Assembly (NCBI GenBank): GCA_964448015.1
Contig: CAYUUV010000045.1
Span: forward strand, 1 to 6,656
DNA: 6,656 bases
Direction: 5' to 3'
From: JACKGS01 sp964448015
Lineage (GTDB): Bacteria > Patescibacteriota > Saccharimonadia > Saccharimonadales > UBA7683
Within the stretch, counting starts at the first letter, position 1, and each line of letters opens with the position of its first letter. The notes beneath the pieces were generated by a model that searched no databases, was not told the origin of the DNA, and saw only the letters and a list, made by a program, of their open reading frames with translations. Of the stretch, positions 1 to 4,607 are shown one piece after another. The position numbers were made by a program, and so were the translations under genes.

Positions 1-233
1 CCGCAACACTGCTCGCCGCCAACGAAGGTGCCTTTGATACTGTACCTGTAGAAAAAATTAAAGACGCACAAGCAAATCTCCTTTCTAACCTCAAAACTCA
101 GCACAAAAAAGAGATGGCTGAGCTTGATAAGGGCGATCAAAAGGTTGAAGGAAAGATGCGCGATTTGATTTTGAAGACAGCCAAGAATGTTGCGAGTGAT
201 TTTGCCGTGAAGGCAGAGAGTCAAGAGGCATGA
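1..233 (+). CDS. atpA: ATP synthase F1 subunit alpha, C-terminal end (partial)
   Basis: The first complete codon is at base 3, and 76 codons run to a TGA at 231-233. The 5' part lies outside the window. The residues match the C-terminal helical domain of F1 alpha: an 'LAANEGAFDTVPVEKI' stretch, equivalent to the 'xANxGxxDxVPVxKV' region of bacterial AtpA, is followed by a charged helix (KTQHKKEMAELDKG) and a terminal amphipathic helix. Alpha forms the non-catalytic nucleotide-binding subunits of the alpha3beta3 hexamer, and this end packs on the membrane-proximal face. Identity is supported by atpG, atpD and atpC following in the usual order. The last five codons and the stop lie inside a heptamer repeat array starting at 218, so the array has contributed to, or been shaped by, the extreme C terminus (ESQEA). 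Confidence 0.93.
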   Translation, partial: ATLLAANEGAFDTVPVEKIKDAQANLLSNLKTQHKKEMAELDKGDQKVEGKMRDLILKTAKNVASDFAVKAESQEA

Positions 234-249
234 GTCAAGAGTTAAGAAT
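218..249 (+). repeat. Heptamer array L1 (GAGNNNN), left flank of the A-G insert
   Basis: Consecutive 7-base units GAGTCAA, GAGGCAT, GAGTCAA, GAGTTAA and GAAT run from 218 to 249. The array covers the atpA stop codon. Bases 237-249 (AAGAGTTAAGAAT) are the exact reverse complement of 733-745, at the far side of the next gene. The period and words are read directly. That the unit is a defined repeat family is inference. Confidence 0.75.
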
Positions 250-293
250 AGCTATCAGTTGCCGCTTGCAGGCCGAAGCTTCAGCGAAGGTCT

Positions 294-346
294 GTCATTC
301 CTGCGGAGCTGTGCCCCGACTAGCATTTTTCGGGGGCAGGAATCCA
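294..346. repeat. REP-like hairpin with GTCATTC...GAATCCA ends
   Basis: The outer stem pairs 297-304 (ATTCCTGC) with 336-343 (GCAGGAAT). An inner stem pairs 314-319 (CCCCGA) with 330-335 (TCGGGG), leaving a loop at 320-329. The end words GTCATTC (294-300) and GAATCCA (340-346) recur in a shorter hairpin at 1683-1709. There is no T-run after the stem, so it is not a convincing intrinsic terminator. It resembles dispersed intergenic palindromes seen in many bacteria. A role in mRNA stability or partial termination is possible. The rest of the 234-388 gap holds a small GAAGCTTC palindrome (275-282) and no gene. Confidence 0.6.
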
Positions 347-388
347 GTACAATTAAACTCAGCAACTAAGGGCGGGAGATAGGATTTT

Positions 389-733
389 ATGACAGAGCTA
401 CATCCCAAGACAAATGTTGAAGATATTGCAGAACGGATACGGGAGTACATCAGAGTATCAGGATTCACGATCGACTCATTATTAGGTGATAGTGCTACAA
501 TTCTTCTTCCAAATGGTGAGCTTGATACCGTTCAATCTGATCTTGACAATGTCATGGGCATGCGTGGCGACAGAATTAGTACGAGAGAACAACTGGATGT
601 TGCATTTGCACTGGGTCTTGTTCTTGGGAGAGCTTGTGAGTACTCCCAGACTTCTGTTCACCATAGCTATGAAAAAATTGCCTATAATTTAGTACGTGAT
701 CCTGTACGACAGCAGCAGGGAGAAGTTTCATGA
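389..733 (+). CDS. Small unknown protein inserted between atpA and atpG
   Basis: This 114-residue soluble protein belongs to no family I recognise. It has no signal peptide, membrane segment or metal-binding motif. The N-terminal third (residues about 9-32) looks helical and charged. A short hydrophobic strand follows (SATILLPNG, 35-43). A second helix-rich part (about 65-103) contains a small-residue hydrophobic stretch, FALGLVLGRACEY (73-85). The ATG is preceded by GGGAG at 374-378 and AGGA at 381-384, which gives acceptable initiation. The gene is in the atp transcription direction but is not a normal member of that operon. It is bracketed by inverted heptamer arrays, and the right array overlaps its TGA. 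It may be cargo of the repeat-flanked unit or a lineage-specific factor co-expressed with ATP synthase; the sequence cannot decide. The second inserted gene (1733-2071) is similar in size but shows no convincing alignment. Confidence 0.72.
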   Translation: MTELHPKTNVEDIAERIREYIRVSGFTIDSLLGDSATILLPNGELDTVQSDLDNVMGMRGDRISTREQLDVAFALGLVLGRACEYSQTSVHHSYEKIAYNLVRDPVRQQQGEVS

Positions 734-757
734 TTCTTAACTCTTCCCTCCTCACTC
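730..757 (-). repeat. Heptamer array R1, inverted partner of L1
   Basis: Read on the - strand the units are GAGTGAG, GAGGGAA, GAGTTAA and GAATCAT, the same word type and same terminal order as L1. Bases 733-745 (ATTCTTAACTCTT) are the perfect reverse complement of 237-249. The array overlaps the stop codon of the unknown gene and ends 7 bases before the GGAGG of atpG. Confidence 0.72.
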
Positions 758-775
758 TTTCACCGGAGGTGAATC

Positions 776-1642
776 ATGGCTAGTACACAGCAACTACGGC
801 GGCGAATTACCTCTGTGAAGAATACGAAGCAGATTACTAAGGCTATGGAAATGGTGGCGGCTTCTAAGTTGCGTAGAGCGCAAGATGCAGCAACGGCTTC
901 TCGCGAGTTTGCGAAGATTGCGAATGAGCTGCTTACCCGGATTCGCCAGATGACTGATGTTTCAAAGCATCCTCTGTTTGCACGGCGGACTCTTAAAAGC
1001 CGTTTAATCATTGTGATTGCCTCAGATAGTGGTTTGGCTGGCGGCTACAATGCCAGCGTTCTCAAGCATTTTGCTAGTGAGTTGAAGCAAGATGAAGCGG
1101 CTGGCATTTCTAACAAAGTTATTACCGTTGGTAAGCGCGCCACTGCGTTTACGGCAAAGGTAGAAAATCTTGAGGTAATGGGTGCCTATCACGATTTTAT
1201 AGCCTCCCCTACAGCTGAAGATCTTCGACCGATCTTAATGACCGCCTTGGAAGGCTTCCAAAACGGTGAGTTTGACGCCGTCGATATTGTCTATACCGAT
1301 TTCATCTCAACCGTCAATCAAAAACCAGCAAGCGCTCGCCTACTCCCCGTTGCATTTGACGATGTCGCATTGCCAACCCATCTGGAAGACGCCGTATTTG
1401 AGCCAACTCCCAAAAAGGTGCTCGCAGAAGTCACTGAGCGGTTTGTAGAAGTTTCTATGATGCAGTACTTGCTGGAATCTGCCGCCTCAGAACATTCTTC
1501 ACGCATGTTGGCCATGAAGAACGCAACCGATAACGCCGGCGAAATCATTGATGACCTCACTTTGGCTATGAACAGCGCCCGCCAAGCGGCCATTACGCAA
1601 GAACTGGCAGAGATTACTGGTGGCGCGGAGGCGATAAGTTAG
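776..1642 (+). CDS. atpG: ATP synthase F1 subunit gamma
   Basis: This 288-residue protein has normal length for bacterial gamma, the central rotor shaft that couples proton flow through the c-ring to catalysis in alpha3beta3. The N-terminal helix has the family pattern 'LRRRITSVKNTKQITKAMEMVAASKLRRAQ' (7-36, cited in part). The conserved SDSGLAGGYN segment lies at 83-92 (E. coli equivalent TDRGLCGGLN). The C-terminal helix from about 237 contains SSRMLAMKNATDNA and the end 'QAAITQELAEI', which form the coiled-coil shaft with the N-terminal helix. The middle (about 75-210) is the Rossmann-like domain. The start is fixed by a strong GGAGGTGA ribosome site at 765-772, four bases before the ATG. 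The TAG stop forms the first unit of heptamer array L2. No damage is seen. Confidence 0.97.
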   Translation: MASTQQLRRRITSVKNTKQITKAMEMVAASKLRRAQDAATASREFAKIANELLTRIRQMTDVSKHPLFARRTLKSRLIIVIASDSGLAGGYNASVLKHFASELKQDEAAGISNKVITVGKRATAFTAKVENLEVMGAYHDFIASPTAEDLRPILMTALEGFQNGEFDAVDIVYTDFISTVNQKPASARLLPVAFDDVALPTHLEDAVFEPTPKKVLAEVTERFVEVSMMQYLLESAASEHSSRMLAMKNATDNAGEIIDDLTLAMNSARQAAITQELAEITGGAEAIS

Positions 1643-1670
1643 TATGCAGTATCTAAGGAAAAGTATGCAG
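1640..1670 (+). repeat. Heptamer array L2 (TAGTATG/GTATGCA type)
   Basis: Units of seven are TAGTATG, CAGTATC, TAAGGAA, AAGTATG and CAG, starting on the atpG stop codon itself. AGTATGCAG occurs at 1641-1649 and again at 1662-1670, exactly 21 bases (3 x 7) apart. The middle unit is degenerate. The same words reappear in the arrays before atpD (TAGTATGC at 1640 and 2133). Confidence 0.6.
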
Positions 1671-1682
1671 GGTTTTTGGCTT

Positions 1683-1709
1683 GTCATTCTGAACTCGATT
1701 CAGAATCCA
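1683..1709. repeat. Short REP-like hairpin, second copy
   Basis: A perfect 8-bp stem, ATTCTGAA (1686-1693) with TTCAGAAT (1699-1706), encloses a 5-base loop. It begins GTCATTC and ends GAATCCA, as does the 294-346 element, but is about half as long. It stands 24 bases before the next start codon and has no T-run, so it is unlikely to be a strong terminator. Confidence 0.6.
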
Positions 1710-1732
1710 ATGATTAAACTGGAGGTAATATC

Positions 1733-2071
1733 ATGAATGTTTCTCTTGCAGAAATGATGGGTCGGACTTCCGCGGAGCCTTACGAAGTTGTCGCAGATGG
1801 CCAAGTCCATTTGACACAACAAGGTATCGTGGATTTTATGCTCGATGATGCTCTTGAACCCCTTGGTGGAGTTGATGCCAACTTAAAGAAGGACTTTAGT
1901 CTAGCGATGGTGGCCGCGGACTTTTACGATGCTGATCCAGCCCATGTAGCTGAAATATTTTCTGAGGAAAGACAGCAGTTCTTATCGGATGAGCTATTGG
2001 CCGCAGGAATGAGAGCTTTTTACATGGCGCAGCAGTTTATGAGAGAAACGCCGCCGGATGGAATGTATTAA
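1733..2071 (+). CDS. Small acidic unknown protein inserted between atpG and atpD
   Basis: I do not recognise this 112-residue family. The protein is acidic, predicted mostly helical and soluble, without signal peptide, transmembrane segment or obvious catalytic motif. Visible parts are an N-terminal stretch with VVADGQVHLTQQGIVDFMLDD (19-39, cited in part), a middle helix (LKKDFSLAMVAADFYDADP, 51-69) and a C-terminal helix with several aromatic and Met residues (LLAAGMRAFYMAQQFM, 88-103). The start is well set by GGAGGT at 1721-1726, six bases before the ATG. It is co-directional with the atp genes and lies between heptamer arrays like the other two inserted genes. It could be regulatory, structural or simply cargo; the sequence gives no basis for a function. 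Confidence 0.75.
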   Translation: MNVSLAEMMGRTSAEPYEVVADGQVHLTQQGIVDFMLDDALEPLGGVDANLKKDFSLAMVAADFYDADPAHVAEIFSEERQQFLSDELLAAGMRAFYMAQQFMRETPPDGMY

Positions 2072-2094
2072 ATATGATGAGTAAAGGAGAATAA

Positions 2095-2202
2095 ATGACA
2101 GAAAATAACAGTAGCAAGTATAAAGTAGTGCGTAGTATGCGGTTTCGGTTCCTTACTACTTTCTACTTACTACATACTACGAATAAAGGAGATATCATAT
2201 GA
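2095..2202 (+). CDS. Possible 35-codon leader ORF coupled to atpD
   Basis: The ATG at 2095 is preceded by AAAGGAGA (about 2083-2090), a strong ribosome site at good distance. The frame stays open for 35 codons and ends at a TGA (2200-2202) that overlaps the atpD ATG (2199-2201) as ATGA, the classic arrangement for translational coupling. The predicted peptide is basic (MTENNSSKYKVVRSMRFRF...), and most of it is encoded by the two opposed heptamer arrays. The peptide may have no function of its own. Translation through the hairpin could open the atpD ribosome site (AGGAG, 2187-2191). Chance openness over 108 bases is quite possible, hence modest confidence. Confidence 0.4.
   Translation: MTENNSSKYKVVRSMRFRFLTTFYLLHTTNKGDII
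2111..2180. repeat. Head-to-head heptamer arrays forming a local hairpin (R2)
   Basis: Direct units GTAGCAA, GTATAAA, GTAGTGC and GTAGTAT occupy 2111-2138. Opposed units TTACTAC, TTTCTAC, TTACTAC and ATACTAC occupy 2153-2180. A 14-base spacer containing CGGTTTCGG separates them. Paired in order, about 20 of 28 positions can match, giving an imperfect stem. It ends 7 bases before the GGAG of atpD. There is no terminal T-run. It may act as an RNA processing or translation-control stem. Confidence 0.7.
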
Positions 2203-3599
2203 GCACAGCAACAAAGGAAAAAATTAAGACGGGAATTGGCCGCATCACGCAGGTTGTCGGTGTGGTGGTTGATGTGGAGTTTGAAAAAGGTTCGCTTCCG
2301 GCAATTTATAATGCGCTGGAGGTAGAACTCAATGGGAAAAAAGTGCTGCTTGAAGTGGCGCAACATCTTGATGAAGCAAGTGTGCGGGCGATTTCACTAG
2401 CTTCTACCGATGGTTTGAAGCGCGGTGATGAAGTGAAAGATGTTGGTTCACCAATTTCTGTGCCCATTGGTAATGCAACCCAGGGGCGCATGTTTAGTGT
2501 GATTGGCGAGCCGATTGATGGCAAAAAAGGAACCTTTACTGAACGAGCTCCAATTCACCGCCGTCCGCCAGCGCTTGAAGAACAATCTGGCAAGGTAGAA
2601 ATTCTGGAAACCGGTATTAAAGTTATCGACCTGATTGCACCAATGACCAAGGGTGGTAAGGTTGGTTTGTTTGGTGGTGCTGGCGTCGGCAAAACCGTGC
2701 TGATCACCGAGTTGATTGGTAATATTGCCAAGTTCCACTCTGGAAACTCGGTGTTTGCTGGTGTTGGTGAGCGTACTCGTGAAGGCAACGATCTGTACTA
2801 CGAAATGGAAGAATCAGGTGTGCTTGATAAAACTAGCCTGGTGTTCGGCCAGATGAATGAACCGCCAGGAGCACGTCTGCGTGTGGCGCTTTCTGGTCTG
2901 ACGATGGCCGAAGGTTTCCGCGACCAAGGGAAAGATGTTCTGTTCTTTGTCGATAATATTTTCCGCTTTACGCAGGCGGGCGCGGAAGTATCTGCCCTGC
3001 TCGGCCGCCTACCAAGTGCCGTGGGTTACCAGCCAAACTTGGCACAGGAAATGGGTGAAATGCAGGAACGCATCACCTCAACCAAAAAAGGCTCAATCAC
3101 CTCTGTGCAAGCCGTCTACGTGCCAGCAGATGACTTGACCGATCCAGCCCCTGCAACAACCTTTGCCCACCTTGATTCAACCATCGTGCTCAACCGTGCC
3201 TTGACTGAACTTGGGCTCTACCCTGCGGTGGATCCACTCGATTCAAATTCAACAATTCTTGACCCAGAAGTGGTCGGCAAAGAACACTACGAAGTTGCCC
3301 GCGGCGTCCAGCAAATTCTGCAGCGCTACAAAGACTTGCAGGATATCATTGCAATCTTAGGTATGGAAGAACTTTCCGATGAAGATAAGAAAATCGTCAA
3401 CCGCGCCCGCCGTATCCAGCGCTTCTTAACGCAACCATTCCACGTTGCCGAAGTCTTCTCAGGCATCCCTGGTACCTACGTCCCACTTTCAGAAACAATC
3501 AAAGGTTTCCGAGAAATTCTCGATGGCAAACATGATGATCGACCAGAGTCAGATTTCTACATGATCGGTGACATTAAGCAGCTTGGCAAGAAGAAGTAA
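2199..3599 (+). CDS. atpD: ATP synthase F1 subunit beta (catalytic)
   Basis: This full-length 466-residue catalytic subunit makes or hydrolyses ATP in the alpha3beta3 ring on the cytoplasmic face. The N-terminal beta-barrel (about 10-90) begins GRITQVVGVVVDVEF. The Walker A P-loop GGAGVGKT is at 159-166. The catalytic glutamate lies in GERTREG (E191, R192). Walker B is LFFVDNIFRF, with the acidic D252. The family signature PAVDPLDSNS is at 342-351. The C-terminal helical domain carries the DELSEED-loop equivalent EELSDED (390-396), which contacts gamma. No key residue is missing. The start is set by AGGAG at 2187-2191, seven bases upstream, and agrees with the family N terminus. The 5' end overlaps the stop of a possible leader ORF, and the stop is six bases before heptamer array L3. 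Confidence 0.98.
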   Translation: MSTATKEKIKTGIGRITQVVGVVVDVEFEKGSLPAIYNALEVELNGKKVLLEVAQHLDEASVRAISLASTDGLKRGDEVKDVGSPISVPIGNATQGRMFSVIGEPIDGKKGTFTERAPIHRRPPALEEQSGKVEILETGIKVIDLIAPMTKGGKVGLFGGAGVGKTVLITELIGNIAKFHSGNSVFAGVGERTREGNDLYYEMEESGVLDKTSLVFGQMNEPPGARLRVALSGLTMAEGFRDQGKDVLFFVDNIFRFTQAGAEVSALLGRLPSAVGYQPNLAQEMGEMQERITSTKKGSITSVQAVYVPADDLTDPAPATTFAHLDSTIVLNRALTELGLYPAVDPLDSNSTILDPEVVGKEHYEVARGVQQILQRYKDLQDIIAILGMEELSDEDKKIVNRARRIQRFLTQPFHVAEVFSGIPGTYVPLSETIKGFREILDGKHDDRPESDFYMIGDIKQLGKKK

Positions 3600-3604
3600 T
3601 TGAA

Positions 3605-3646
3605 GACGTAGGACATATGACAAAAGACGTTAGACAAAAGACGGGA
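3605..3646 (+). repeat. Heptamer array L3 (GACNNNN)
   Basis: Six perfectly phased units occur: GACGTAG, GACATAT, GACAAAA, GACGTTA, GACAAAA and GACGGGA. Bases 3625-3642 (AGACGTTAGACAAAAGAC) are the exact reverse complement of 4023-4040. The array supplies the start codon and first ten codons of the four-helix-bundle gene. It is the clearest array in the window. Confidence 0.85.
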
Positions 3647-4009
3647 AAAATTCAGGGTTTTACCGATCTTGAGGCTTGGCGGGCTGCGCATGCGTTGTAT
3701 GTTGCGATCTACAAAGCGACCAAGGCTTTTCCAAAAGACGAGCTGTTTGGGCTGACAAGTCAAATTAGAAGGGCTGCCTTGTCGGTGAGTTCAAATATTG
3801 CAGAAGGTTTTGGTCGGAGCTCTCATAGCGCTGATCGAGTACACTTTTATACTATGGCTCGCGGTTCGCTGACTGAGGTGCAGAATCAGCTCTTTGCTGC
3901 CCGAGATGTTGAACTGTTCAAAAAAGATGAGTTTTTAACACTCTATAACCAATCCATCACTGCGCACAAACTATTAAATGGCCTTATAAATGCCACAAAA
4001 GGAAGGTAG
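3617..4009 (+). CDS. Four-helix-bundle protein (S23/IVP, TIGR02436-like)
   Basis: At 130 residues this is typical of the family first known from 23S rRNA intervening sequences and distantly related to the Avd accessory protein of diversity-generating retroelements. Family marks are FTDLEAW (15-21), FPKDELFGLTSQIRRAA (38-54), SVSSNIAEGFGR (56-67) and the third helix with ARGSLTEVQNQL (81-92). Four amphipathic helices can be traced, with no membrane segment. The molecular role is not established; nucleic-acid binding is suggested by the basic surface. The family domain begins near residue 14. Residues 1-10 come from the GACNNNN array, so the start codon seems to have been supplied by the repeat. 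The ribosome site is weak (GTAGGAC, 3608-3614). It sits between atpD and atpC, bracketed by inverted heptamer arrays sharing an 18-bp perfect match, and the right array begins on its TAG stop. It is an insertion into an otherwise adjacent gene pair. Confidence 0.92.
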   Translation: MTKDVRQKTGKIQGFTDLEAWRAAHALYVAIYKATKAFPKDELFGLTSQIRRAALSVSSNIAEGFGRSSHSADRVHFYTMARGSLTEVQNQLFAARDVELFKKDEFLTLYNQSITAHKLLNGLINATKGR

Positions 4010-4043
4010 TCATATGTCATATGTCTTTTGTCTAACGTCTAAT
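4009..4043 (-). repeat. Heptamer array R3, inverted partner of L3
   Basis: On the + strand the units are GTCATAT, GTCATAT, GTCTTTT, GTCTAAC and GTCTAAT, the complement of the GACNNNN words of L3. Bases 4023-4040 pair perfectly with 3625-3642. GTCATATGTC (4009-4018) also pairs with GACATATGAC (3612-3621), an alternative register. It starts at the last base of the preceding stop codon and ends just before the GGAG of atpC (4051-4054). Confidence 0.85.
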
Positions 4044-4060
4044 CTTGAACGGAGTTTCAG

Positions 4061-4486
4061 ATGATAAAATTTCAAATAGTTACCCTAAGCGGCATAAAAT
4101 TTGACGAAGAAGTCTACGAAATTCAGCTGCCTACGCCTGATGGGCATATTGGTATTTTCCCGCACCATATGCCGCTGGTTTCGCTTGCGGTGCCAGGGTT
4201 GATTGCGGTACGTAAAAATGAGCGTGATCCAGTTGAAAAAATGGAATACTTTGCAACCGACGGTGGCGTGATTGAGATTTTAGATAATACGGTACGAATT
4301 TTGGCAGACGAAGCTGTCCACGCCGAAGACATCAGCGAAGAATCAGCTAAAAAAGCCCTACAGGCCGCCCAAGAAGCCTATAAAAATGCTAAAGATAAAG
4401 TCAGCCTCGACAAAGCTCAGGCTATGATAGACCGCCACGCCGTCCGTCTCAACGTCGCCAAATACAAACGCCGTCGCAACCGTTAA
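4061..4486 (+). CDS. atpC: ATP synthase F1 subunit epsilon
   Basis: At 141 residues this has usual length for the two-domain epsilon subunit of the central stalk, which binds gamma and the c-ring and can restrain ATP hydrolysis. The N-terminal beta-sandwich (1 to about 85) contains the diagnostic LPTPDGHIGIFPHHMPLVS (23-41, at the c-ring contact) and ATDGGVIEI (65-73). The C-terminal part (about 92-136) gives the helical hairpin (EESAKKALQAAQEAYKNA...), ending in a basic tail KYKRRRNR. GGAG at 4051-4054 lies six bases before the ATG. Epsilon is normally last in atp operons, and no further atp gene follows. Confidence 0.95.
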   Translation: MIKFQIVTLSGIKFDEEVYEIQLPTPDGHIGIFPHHMPLVSLAVPGLIAVRKNERDPVEKMEYFATDGGVIEILDNTVRILADEAVHAEDISEESAKKALQAAQEAYKNAKDKVSLDKAQAMIDRHAVRLNVAKYKRRRNR

Positions 4487-4541
4487 TTTAGGATTACAAA
4501 CTTGAATTATCTGCGTAGACATGATAGTTTATTACTTGTGT

Positions 4542-4559
4542 TTGTGATATAAATCACAA
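4542..4559. promoter_or_regulatory. Candidate CRP/FNR-family operator
   Basis: TTGTGAT-ATAA-ATCACAA is a perfect 7-bp inverted repeat. Its core, TGTGA-N6-TCACA (4543-4558), equals the E. coli CRP consensus. It lies 55 bases after atpC and about 36-50 bases before the next gene, a suitable place for an activator site. No convincing -35/-10 pair could be fixed nearby (TATAGA at 4573-4578 is one -10 possibility). It could instead be a weak terminator stem, but the tail ATTATTTTAG is not a clean T-run. No CRP-family regulator is visible in the window. Confidence 0.4.
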
Positions 4560-4588
4560 TTATTTTAGTAAGTATAGATGTAGAGAGG

Positions 4589-4607
4589 TATGTCATAACG
4601 TCTTTTG
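4589..4607 (-). repeat. Stray copy of the R3 array at the start of the next gene
   Basis: The 19 bases TATGTCATAACGTCTTTTG match 4013-4030 (TATGTCATATGTCTTTTG) except that AC replaces T. The reverse complement also shares 12 bases (CAAAAGACGTTA) with 3621-3632 in array L3. The copy covers the only ATG near the ribosome site and the point where the following reading frame must begin. Confidence 0.6.

Noticed and set aside
294..346. Rho-independent terminator before the first orphan gene
   Set aside because: The stem is strong, but the bases after it (CCAGTACAAT) contain no T-run.
389..2071. The two orphan genes as duplicates of each other
   Set aside because: Sizes agree and both have an Ala/Gly-rich helix near the C-terminal half, but no alignable motif could be traced by eye.
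482..3763. Minus-strand and alternate-frame ORFs of 60-96 codons over the atp genes
   Set aside because: They lie opposite or within clear genes, have no ribosome sites of note and give no recognisable protein; they are shadows.
3617..4009. Four-helix-bundle gene as part of a diversity-generating retroelement (Avd)
   Set aside because: No reverse transcriptase, template repeat or variable repeat is visible, and the sequence fits the S23/IVP branch better.
218..4043. The heptamer arrays as a CRISPR array
   Set aside because: Units are 7 bases, contiguous and degenerate, without spacers, and no cas gene is present.
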